A DNA stretch of 30,037 nt from a virus. The DNA lies in the IMG/VR virus record IMGVR_UViG_3300038629_000248, positions 1 through 30,037 of that record, one strand, 5' to 3'. The position numbers and the translations under genes are program-made. The notes beneath the pieces are model-generated. The model was given only the letters and a program-made list of their open reading frames with translations, was not told the origin of the DNA and made no database searches. This document shows positions 1 through 7,190 of this stretch, piece by piece. Each line of letters starts with the position of its first letter. The stretch's first letter is position 1.

Positions 1-188
1 CCGACCTTATCTTCGACCACTTGCGGCCTGACCTTCCTGGTGGTTATCTGGGCTGGTTTCGCTGGGTCTGGACAGAGGATGGCAAGATAGACTGCATCCC
101 GCTGGACCACCACGCGATCTTTCGGGAAGAGTGAACAGCCGCTACTCAGTAATAGCGCGAAGATCAGCAAACACTTTGTCGGTTGCAT
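1..188 (-). CDS. o-spanin (Rz1-like outer-membrane lipoprotein), partial, runs off left edge
   Basis: Sixty-two codons are visible from ATG at 188 to the window edge. The N-terminus is a lipoprotein signal peptide: MQPTK, a hydrophobic stretch, then the lipobox LSSGC with the lipidated cysteine at residue 18. After it come a short charged segment and a proline-containing stretch (CPDPAKPAQ), as in Rz1-type o-spanins. The start lies inside the last 47 bases of the i-spanin gene, in another frame, with an AGGA about 6 bases upstream. This is the usual nested or overlapping Rz/Rz1 arrangement. Such proteins sit in the outer membrane facing the periplasm and bind the i-spanin, and the pair fuses inner and outer membranes in the last step of lysis. 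The role is inferred from signal, position and overlap. The C-terminus is outside the window. Confidence 0.82.
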   Translation of the reverse strand, partial: MQPTKCLLIFALLLSSGCSLFPKDRVVVQRDAVYLAILCPDPAKPAQITTRKVRPQVVEDKV

Positions 189-519
189 TCTGCATCCTGG
201 TTGTGATCAGTCCAGGCTTCGCGGCCATCAGCTTTGCGAAGTCGTGATCGTTGAAAAGTGACCTGGTGTACTCGACCTGCTCTCTGGCTGTGGCTCTCTC
301 AGCTTCGATCTGAGCGATCTTCTCCTGAAACTGACCCACCTGGGTGGCTACCAGGTCGATCTCGTCCTCCAGCTGGGCTACGTTAGCTTGCTCAACCTCT
401 AACTCGATGGTCAGGTTCTGGTTCTCCAGGTTCAGCGCAGCGATCTGCTTGTCCTGGTACCAGCCGTACCCACCCAGGAGCACGATGACCAGGAGCAGGA
501 AGCCGGCAACGTAGGTCAT
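142..519 (-). CDS. i-spanin (Rz-like inner-membrane lysis protein)
   Basis: A protein of 125 aa. It has one N-terminal membrane segment (about residues 5-20, rich in L, V and I), a long predicted coiled coil (about 25-85, rich in E, Q and L), and an Rz-like C-terminus containing AKPGLITTRMQNATDKVF. This is the architecture of inner-membrane spanins: anchored in the cytoplasmic membrane with a periplasmic coiled coil that contacts the o-spanin. I prefer ATG at 519, which overlaps the previous stop as TGATG, over the GTG one codon upstream. The o-spanin begins inside its 3' end, which strongly supports the call. It is the penultimate gene of the leftward operon seen here. Confidence 0.88.
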   Translation of the reverse strand: MTYVAGFLLLVIVLLGGYGWYQDKQIAALNLENQNLTIELEVEQANVAQLEDEIDLVATQVGQFQEKIAQIEAERATAREQVEYTRSLFNDHDFAKLMAAKPGLITTRMQNATDKVFADLRAITE

Positions 520-959
520 CACTCGAACTCGTGCGAGATGCGCAGCTTGTAGCTGGCCTCGTCCACAACTGCCCGATTCACTTCCTTGCAGGACGCGGTC
601 GTGCTCGACAGCAGCCGGTCCTCCTCCTCATCGAAGGAGTGGCTGGATCCACAGCAGCCGACAAAGTTCTCGACCTCGTTGCCACGGTGTACGAACAGGC
701 ACAAGAAGCGACCATCGTCTGGCCGGCCAGGTGAATCCTCGAACTTCCAGACATTGAGATCCTCGTTCACCATGATGTAGCAGTCGCCATACTTCGGACT
801 CGAGAACGGGATCAGATCGTACTCACCCTGGGGGATGCATGACTCGTATGGTTTGTTGCCGAGATCTGGTGGCTCGAGACTGTGCCAGGTTTTGTCGATC
901 AAGAAGAATGTGCCGTGCGTACCCTTCTCACTTTTGTCATCACGGATTAGTTCAATCAT
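519..959 (-). CDS. DUF5675 family protein, probable lysis or peptidoglycan-related protein
   Basis: A protein of 146 aa with the hallmarks of DUF5675: an opening strand (IELIRDD), GTHGTFF, a W..LEPP motif, the central SCIPQGEYDL (residues 40-49), and a later VHRGN followed by GCCG (about 90-104). The biochemical role of the family is not settled as far as I know. Members are common in phages and mobile regions. The H-x-G-N then G-C pattern loosely recalls the His/Cys pair of L,D-transpeptidase-fold enzymes, but that is my inference. The gene overlaps the preceding fibre gene by ATGA and sits directly before the spanins. No other endolysin is recognisable in the window, so a lytic enzyme role is plausible but unproven. 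Confidence 0.75.
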   Translation of the reverse strand: MIELIRDDKSEKGTHGTFFLIDKTWHSLEPPDLGNKPYESCIPQGEYDLIPFSSPKYGDCYIMVNEDLNVWKFEDSPGRPDDGRFLCLFVHRGNEVENFVGCCGSSHSFDEEEDRLLSSTTASCKEVNRAVVDEASYKLRISHEFE

Positions 960-3900
960 GAGATACCGTCCACTGATCTGCCGATCTCGCCGTTCGAGCC
1001 GACTGCGATAATGATGTCATCGCTCGGATCATACCAGACCGCCAGGATGTTCGCGGTGAAAGGATTGATAACCTCGATCCAGTTACCCCCATCAAGGTCC
1101 GGACTGGCAAGCGTCCAGATCTGGGACTGATCACCGACCGCAACATACCGGCCCGACACGGAGGCCAGGGCAAACCCGCGCACTGCGCCAGGCATCACAT
1201 TCACAGTAGCAGGACTACCAAACTGGTAAGTGATGTCACCGTTGCTGTTGCCGACAAATATATCTCGTGAATGGGAGAGGGTGCCGTCATTATATTTGAA
1301 CGCAGTGCGAGGCACAGGATTCAACGTGATCGTACCCAGGCTTGAGGAGGTAAAGTCGCTGCCACCAGTAAAGTACGGGACGATGTTGCTGGTGTCCTGC
1401 CAGGCGACATTCGTGTTACTCGCCGGCCCAGACACTGGCACATCAGGCTGGATCGCAGTGACGGAGGCATCCTGGACCACGAACACAGGGGCCGTGATGT
1501 CGAGCACAGTGTAGGTTGTGGTTGCCGCGCCGGCTGGGAAAAAGAACAACCAGTTTCCAGTATCTCTGAAGAAGTACAGCCCTTGGACCGAGAGGCCACC
1601 AGGTAATCCAATCGCCGCGACCGTAGTAGTATCCGCTACCCAGACCAGGCCACCATCGATGGTGTACGCGAAATCACCGGACTCGAAGCCGGCAACGAAC
1701 GCCTCCACTTCAGGCGAGTAGTGCAGCGACACAACCGAGTCACTGCAGCCGTGCGTGATCGCGCTCCAGGTGACGCCGGCATCCGTGCTGCGGAACATCA
1801 GCGAACCACCACAAGCAACCCAGTAGACCTGGGCGCCGATGGCGCCGGCCATGATGTGAGTGATCGGGGCGCCACCGAAAGGATCCGCGGCGATCAGGGT
1901 GAAGCCAGCCTCAGTTGGAGTAGGGCCGGTAGGATCCCCGAGGCCATTCGTGCTCCGACAGATCTGCCCATTGTCAGCGACCGCGACATACATGCCATCG
2001 GTATTGTTGGCGTCAACTGCCAGGATGTCGGCCAGTGGATCGAAGCCATTCGTGACTGAGTGCCAGGTCTGGTTGACGGCTTTATCAACCCGATTCCAGT
2101 ACCCAATCTGACCAAGCACCCCGACACCGACAATGCGGTCGTGGACGTCGAGGTAAGCGAAGTCATTCATGTTGTTCGAGAAGGTCAAAGAGTCGACGGC
2201 ATTCCACCCGCTACCACCATCAATATCGTTGTTAGCTTTGCCGGCGACATTGGCAGCTTGCCCAGTAGATGGATCCAGAAACTCAAAGATGGCCACCAGT
2301 GCTGCAGTGCCAAACGACTGGATGCTGGAGACACCAGTATCAGCCTCGCCGGTCACACCATAGATGGCAGTGTTGCCTGGTCGCTTGTAACCCCAACCAA
2401 AGGAAGCAGAGCCAGACCAGTGGGCATTCATGCCTTTGTTTCCGTTGCCACCAATGGCAGTGCTTGATACCGCTCGGCGTACCCAGGTCGCACCGAAGTC
2501 GGTGCTGTTGAAGCCAACGTAAATGCCGACAGTATCCTCGGCGAAGACCGCAAGCCAGTCGGTGGTCACCATGTGCGCGAAGCCATGAATGTGGCCAGGG
2601 CCACCACCGATCAGGAGGGCTGGGATCGAGGTCGTGTCGAGCGACCAGTTGACACCGTCACTGGTCTTGCCGATGACACCAGACTCACCACCAACGTGGA
2701 ACTCCTCGTTGACTGAGTCATACACCAGGACATAGAAGTTCAGGGCCGTGGGCGTCTGGGTTACTGCAGTCCAGTTCAGCCCAGCATTGGTGGAGTACAT
2801 CAGAGCGCCATCGTTGCCACAGATGAACCACCACTCAGTAGCTCCGATGCGACCTGTCTTGATGTCGTGAATCGGGTTGTTGCCAAACGGCGCCTCGGAG
2901 ATCGCAGACCAGGCCGCGGCTCCTGTCACCAGGCAGAACTCGCTGATCGTTGGAGTCAGGATCTCGCCGTCCTCCATGTTCATCGTGATGGTGGTATCAG
3001 GCGCACTGTAAACGCTGTTCGCTACGGTGCCGTAGTAGTTCGCCGCGCCATCGATGAAGCGGACCCTGCGGTTGTTGAACAGCAATGAAGCATCAGTGCC
3101 GCTGATGTCGAAGACCGAATCGCTGACGTAGGTGAATGCGTACCCAGGGCAGTACTGGCCGGCAACCTGCGAGGGTCCGTAGCTGATGTCGACCTGGTCA
3201 GTCAGCGGCTGCGTGATATTGAAGCCGATGAAGTTCAGCAGCTGCACCGCGGTGGTAACTGGTACGCCAGTATCCTGCACCTCGATGCTCGGAGGCTGGG
3301 TGATACCGGATCCACCACCCGTATAGCGGATGATGTAATTCATGTAGATGTTGCGCGGACGAGTCTCGCTGCCACCAGTCTGACTGGTTGCGGTGTTCTG
3401 CGCCCTGACTTCCGCATCGCCACCACCGCCCTCGCTCGAGCCAATAATCTTGAGCGGCACAGTGTGGCCGTGCAGCTTGAACTCATCGGTCTGCTTGGTG
3501 CCTACCAGGTCACCCGTTGCTCCATCGCCGCGGTCAGTCCTCGCCAGCCGGTCAGGATCTTGGCCACTACCATTGGCCGTGCCACGGATGAAGGTGCCGC
3601 GCAGATCTGGCACGTTGAAGTTGGCTCCGGATCCACCGTACTTGTAACCCAGCACCGCGAACAGATCCGCGAAGGTGACAGCGTTGTAGGACTGGCCATC
3701 ACAGTCGAGGAAGTTCTGCGGTACATCAGCATCAGGCCAGGCGATGATCTCGCCGGTAGTGCCTGAAGATGTACTGAAGGCCTGCCAGGCGCCGTTCGCC
3801 CTGGCCCATAGCTGGTTATCGTTTGCGATAGATCCAGCCGCGTCGATCAGATACGCCTGCAGGTTGGTGATGTCTGCTTCAACGTGAACGTGACCAGCTG

Positions 3901-4486
3901 GTGAGAAGACACTGAAGTCAATCACTGACCAGCCGGCATCCTGCCTGGCGTAGAACTCACCGTCTATGGCGATGGATCCAGCAGCATCGAGGAGGTAATC
4001 CTGGAGGTCGCCGATGTCAGCCTCGACATGACCGTGGCCAGTGTCGGACTTGGCATCGAGTTCGAGCTGCAGGTCTGCCTGGTTGGACAAGGTCCCAGTG
4101 ATCGCACCCCAGAAGAATCCGACAGGTGACAGCAGCAGGCCGAAGTTCACAACGTCCGTGCCTGGTACCCAGGGATCCGGAGCGATGATCGAGTAGACCG
4201 CGGAGGTATTTCCGTCCGACAGCAGCTGGCCGTTCTCGACATCGTCGGGGCCATTCATGTCGTTGGCGCGTTCCCAGTCCTTGCCGCCTCGAGCGTTATA
4301 GATCCCGTTCTCAGTCGGGTCAGTCTGGGCGTTGATCGCCACGCGGTCCATGTCACCGATGACTACGCCAGCAATCGATTGGCCGATGCCGAAGAGTGTC
4401 TCCTGGCCAGAAGAGATCGTGACGACTGGCGCCTTCATTCCCTCTTCAGGTGCGGATCCTAATCTGGATTGCTGGCTGGTGGTCAT
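956..4486 (-). CDS. Tail fibre / receptor-binding protein with tail-collar domain and C-terminal beta-propeller-like repeats
   Basis: A protein of 1,176 aa. Residues about 15-125 form an N-terminal domain (contains ENGIYNA, DWERANDMN, VENGQLLSD) that recurs in the fibre protein ending at 5334. Residues about 150-235 hold two copies of a roughly 50-residue repeat (GHxHVEADI..LQ.YL.DAAGSIA). Residues about 243-390 are a phage tail-collar domain: GEIIAWPDADVP, LDCDGQSYN, NVPDLRGTFIRG, HGHTVP, YIIRYTG. The remaining 700 residues contain repeated units such as GALMYSTNAGLNW, SLMFRSTDAGVTW and GEIGRSVDG. These resemble BNR/YCF48-type propeller blades and probably form the host-binding tip. The start overlaps the upstream stop as ATGA. 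I infer receptor binding from architecture; the ligand cannot be read from sequence. Confidence 0.88.
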   Translation of the reverse strand: MTTSQQSRLGSAPEEGMKAPVVTISSGQETLFGIGQSIAGVVIGDMDRVAINAQTDPTENGIYNARGGKDWERANDMNGPDDVENGQLLSDGNTSAVYSIIAPDPWVPGTDVVNFGLLLSPVGFFWGAITGTLSNQADLQLELDAKSDTGHGHVEADIGDLQDYLLDAAGSIAIDGEFYARQDAGWSVIDFSVFSPAGHVHVEADITNLQAYLIDAAGSIANDNQLWARANGAWQAFSTSSGTTGEIIAWPDADVPQNFLDCDGQSYNAVTFADLFAVLGYKYGGSGANFNVPDLRGTFIRGTANGSGQDPDRLARTDRGDGATGDLVGTKQTDEFKLHGHTVPLKIIGSSEGGGGDAEVRAQNTATSQTGGSETRPRNIYMNYIIRYTGGGSGITQPPSIEVQDTGVPVTTAVQLLNFIGFNITQPLTDQVDISYGPSQVAGQYCPGYAFTYVSDSVFDISGTDASLLFNNRRVRFIDGAANYYGTVANSVYSAPDTTITMNMEDGEILTPTISEFCLVTGAAAWSAISEAPFGNNPIHDIKTGRIGATEWWFICGNDGALMYSTNAGLNWTAVTQTPTALNFYVLVYDSVNEEFHVGGESGVIGKTSDGVNWSLDTTSIPALLIGGGPGHIHGFAHMVTTDWLAVFAEDTVGIYVGFNSTDFGATWVRRAVSSTAIGGNGNKGMNAHWSGSASFGWGYKRPGNTAIYGVTGEADTGVSSIQSFGTAALVAIFEFLDPSTGQAANVAGKANNDIDGGSGWNAVDSLTFSNNMNDFAYLDVHDRIVGVGVLGQIGYWNRVDKAVNQTWHSVTNGFDPLADILAVDANNTDGMYVAVADNGQICRSTNGLGDPTGPTPTEAGFTLIAADPFGGAPITHIMAGAIGAQVYWVACGGSLMFRSTDAGVTWSAITHGCSDSVVSLHYSPEVEAFVAGFESGDFAYTIDGGLVWVADTTTVAAIGLPGGLSVQGLYFFRDTGNWLFFFPAGAATTTYTVLDITAPVFVVQDASVTAIQPDVPVSGPASNTNVAWQDTSNIVPYFTGGSDFTSSSLGTITLNPVPRTAFKYNDGTLSHSRDIFVGNSNGDITYQFGSPATVNVMPGAVRGFALASVSGRYVAVGDQSQIWTLASPDLDGGNWIEVINPFTANILAVWYDPSDDIIIAVGSNGEIGRSVDGIS

Positions 4487-5337
4487 GACTCAGTCCCGAT
4501 CCTTGTGGCCTTCAGGTAAGAGCCTGCAACGAGCACGACCGCGGTGGTTGTCGCTACGTTTTGCGCGAACTCCAGCACCCAGTTCCCTGCAGTGCTGGTG
4601 ACGATAACCCCCCTGGCAATCCATCGGTACTGAACACCCAGGAGCACAGGATCCAAAATGGTATCCCCAGCAGCGTTATCAGGGATCACGTTGAAGTCCG
4701 CGAAATGCACATTGAGCAATGTTTGTTCGCCGTGCAAGGATCCCTGGGTCAGACCGAAGGTGTTGTTGAAGTTGAACTTCAGGCTGGACGCAGGTGCGCC
4801 GGCAAGGCGGTTGAACCGCAAGGACATCTCGACCGAGTAAACAGTGGTGGCCTCGAGCGGCAAAGTCAGGACCGTATCATCGATCATGGTGGTGCTGTTG
4901 ACTCGCAGTATGCTGGCTTGCCTGAGAGCAACCAACGTGGTGCCAATACCTCCGGACCCCAGGTTGATGACGACCACGCAGGATTTGTTGTTCACCGGCA
5001 ATGCCAGGGTACTGACCACGGATACCGGCACGGTCCACCAGCCACCGTTGTCAGTCGCACCGCCGATCAACTCGAACAGTGTGGCATTCGCAGCGTCATC
5101 CTGCTGCTGAACATAGATCCGGTTGCCGGCGACGAGCAGGGCCAGGATGGTACCGGCATCACTGCCCTCGTTGGTGGTGTCGTTGAAGTACAGCTCGGTG
5201 ACGTCAGCCGGCGTGGCGTTGTTGTACCGGAAGTTCTTGCTACCAGGATCCGCAGCCGTGATGGTCGTGCTGAATTTCCAGGTACTGTTGAGCGTGACGC
5301 CGCCGCCTGAAGGCAGTTGGGGAATGAGATATGTCAT
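4483..5337 (-). CDS. Phage virion structural protein between the two fibre genes
   Basis: A protein of 284 aa using ATG at 5337, which overlaps the previous stop as ATGA and has GGAG 6 bases upstream. A GTG at 5349 would add four residues and is less likely. The N-terminal half has the pattern TWKFSTTITAADPGSKNFRY, then NRIYVQQQDD and GGWWTVPVSV. The C-terminal half looks all-beta (VLTLPLEATTVYSVEMSL, GNWVLEFAQN, GSYLKATRIG). Both patterns recur in proteins encoded among phage tail fibre genes, where they are usually called hypothetical structural proteins. It may be a fibre-tip or appendage component, or a partner of one of the flanking fibres. There is no signal peptide or membrane segment. 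Confidence 0.7.
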   Translation of the reverse strand: MTYLIPQLPSGGGVTLNSTWKFSTTITAADPGSKNFRYNNATPADVTELYFNDTTNEGSDAGTILALLVAGNRIYVQQQDDAANATLFELIGGATDNGGWWTVPVSVVSTLALPVNNKSCVVVINLGSGGIGTTLVALRQASILRVNSTTMIDDTVLTLPLEATTVYSVEMSLRFNRLAGAPASSLKFNFNNTFGLTQGSLHGEQTLLNVHFADFNVIPDNAAGDTILDPVLLGVQYRWIARGVIVTSTAGNWVLEFAQNVATTTAVVLVAGSYLKATRIGTES

Positions 5338-7190
5338 ACGATGCTCCACTCCGTGCCGTTCCAGAGAACAGTCAGTGATGAGTACTTCGCGGTCAGGGTA
5401 AATGTGAGCTGGCCATCGATGGTCTCGCCCGAGTCGCCATCGATGATGACGTCGAACGAGGAGCCGATCTTCTTCACGATGATCATGGCGTCCGTGGAGC
5501 CTGCCGGCAGATCAATGGTGATGACGCCGGCTGCGGTATCGTCGTCGGCCATGACAGCCTCCCAGGCCACCGCGGTTCGGGAGGTAGTGGTCTCGACAAC
5601 GACCGTGAAGTTATTGCTGGTACCAGGTGGAACTGTGAAGGTGCCGTCAGCTCGGAGGAAGTTGGCAGTGCCGCCTCCGGATCCTCGGACCAGGCCTGCG
5701 TCCGCGTCAGTGAATATCGGGATGACAACATCGTCGGCGCCACCATCACTGGTGATCGCCCAGGTTGTGCCGGTAACCGTACCGATCGACAGCGCGGTGG
5801 GTACGTTGGTGACCTTGGCCGTGTTGGCTGTGACCGCTGCGTTGTTCGCAACCTCGACATCGAAGTCTGAGATCTGGCTGGCCGGTATCGAGATCGCTGC
5901 CTGGGTGAAGTGGATCGTGCCATCACCAACGTGCATCGCCATCGCAGTCGAGAAGGCATCGATGTCGACGCCATCAACCGTGCCGGTGACGGCCAGGTCC
6001 GGAGCATCAACCGTGAAGCTCGTGACTGCAGTGAAAGCAATCGTGTCTACCTGGACCCCTGCACCAGTACCGCTTCGAGTAGTCCGGAAGTACTCGTAGA
6101 AGTTGGCCAGCGCGTCATCAAAGATTCGGTATACGTTCGGAGCAATCCGTGTATACCCCTGGTCAAGAGCGGCACCCGTACTGAGCAAGTTGATCCGAGG
6201 TGGGTTTGCCGAAAGAAGGAGGTCACCATTCACCTGGACTTCACCATCCTGGCTGATCCGCATGCGCTCGACCAAAACGGTGGTGCCAGCTGCTGCGGTC
6301 AGGAAGGTGATGCGTCCAGGCATGTCTCCAGCTGCAGCAACTCCATCCACCTGGAAGCGTATCTGCGCACCTTGCTTGTAGTCCACGCCATCCCAGCCCA
6401 CGGCCATGATCGCCAGCAGTGTGTCGTTGTCAGTGACGAGGGCATGGGTGTTGTCATCGCTGTTCGATCTTGACCCGACGATGATTGCCGGCAGGGTTGT
6501 TGAGTGCCGATGCACAATGAAGGCCGCGACATTCGTGCCGCCAATATCTGACGCCTTCAGTGCGCTCTGGTAGAGGATGCCGTCGATGGTGATGCCGGCC
6601 TGCTCGAGGCCTGGGTTACCGGCGATGACCTGCGGACCCTGGGTATAACTGCCCAGCGGATTCAGGAACAGCGGTGCCGCGGTGGTGTCATCGCTCTTTG
6701 ACTGGATGGCCTGGAAGTCATACTCCAGGTGCTGCGAGATGCTTGGATCCAGTGCGCCGGTAACCAGGGCAACATCGTGATCCACCAGGTCGATCGGGGA
6801 GTTGCTGGTCAGCACGATGGATGCCGGCATGGCGCCGACCAGGACGACAAAGTTCAGAGGTGTCGCACCAGGTGACCAGACTCCAGAGAACACAATGCTG
6901 TACAGGACGTTGGTGTTGGAGTCCACGATCAGCATGCCGTTGTCCAGGTCGTCGGCAGCATTCATATCCGTAGTGCGTTCCCACGCATCCGGACCCACAT
7001 TGTAGGTGCCGTTCTCTGCGTCGACCACCTGGTCCTTCACCAGGACACGGTCCTTGGTCCCAGTCAGTACGCCGTTAAGTGTTTGGCCGGTACCGAAGAG
7101 CGTGATCTGGGTCGTGGTCGATGTCTTGACCGGCGCCTTGATACCCTCTTCGGGCGACTTGCCCATTCTCGAGATCGCGGAAGTAACCAT
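5334..7190 (-). CDS. Second tail fibre protein sharing the N-terminal domain of the larger fibre
   Basis: A protein of 618 aa. Residues about 10-120 (SPEEGIKAP, TLFGTGQTLNGV, ENGTYNVGPDAWERTTDMN, LDNGMLIVD) match the N-terminus of the 1,176-aa fibre, which implies a common attachment point on the tail. The middle resembles fibre shaft regions, with beta-rich sequence and ITFLTAAAGTTVLVERMRI followed by QVNGDLLLS. The C-terminal 90 residues (AMIIVKKIGSSFDVIIDGD, GQLTFTLTAKYSSLTVLWNG) resemble a small terminal domain common in phage fibres. No collar, S74 peptidase or pectate-lyase motif is seen. The start overlaps the giant upstream gene by one base (TGATG) with a weak AAGGGCGGG upstream. Confidence 0.85.
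   Translation of the reverse strand: MVTSAISRMGKSPEEGIKAPVKTSTTTQITLFGTGQTLNGVLTGTKDRVLVKDQVVDAENGTYNVGPDAWERTTDMNAADDLDNGMLIVDSNTNVLYSIVFSGVWSPGATPLNFVVLVGAMPASIVLTSNSPIDLVDHDVALVTGALDPSISQHLEYDFQAIQSKSDDTTAAPLFLNPLGSYTQGPQVIAGNPGLEQAGITIDGILYQSALKASDIGGTNVAAFIVHRHSTTLPAIIVGSRSNSDDNTHALVTDNDTLLAIMAVGWDGVDYKQGAQIRFQVDGVAAAGDMPGRITFLTAAAGTTVLVERMRISQDGEVQVNGDLLLSANPPRINLLSTGAALDQGYTRIAPNVYRIFDDALANFYEYFRTTRSGTGAGVQVDTIAFTAVTSFTVDAPDLAVTGTVDGVDIDAFSTAMAMHVGDGTIHFTQAAISIPASQISDFDVEVANNAAVTANTAKVTNVPTALSIGTVTGTTWAITSDGGADDVVIPIFTDADAGLVRGSGGGTANFLRADGTFTVPPGTSNNFTVVVETTTSRTAVAWEAVMADDDTAAGVITIDLPAGSTDAMIIVKKIGSSFDVIIDGDSGETIDGQLTFTLTAKYSSLTVLWNGTEWSIV

Noticed and set aside
3-134. Plus-strand open frame at the left edge ending in TGA at 132-134
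   Set aside because: It reads plausibly, but the minus strand over the same bases encodes a lipobox-bearing o-spanin in the expected overlap with the i-spanin, which explains the region better.
4561-6099. Plus-strand frames of 249 and 260 codons
   Set aside because: They lie opposite the structural and fibre genes, which have clear homology patterns. The frames have low-complexity composition and no start signals.
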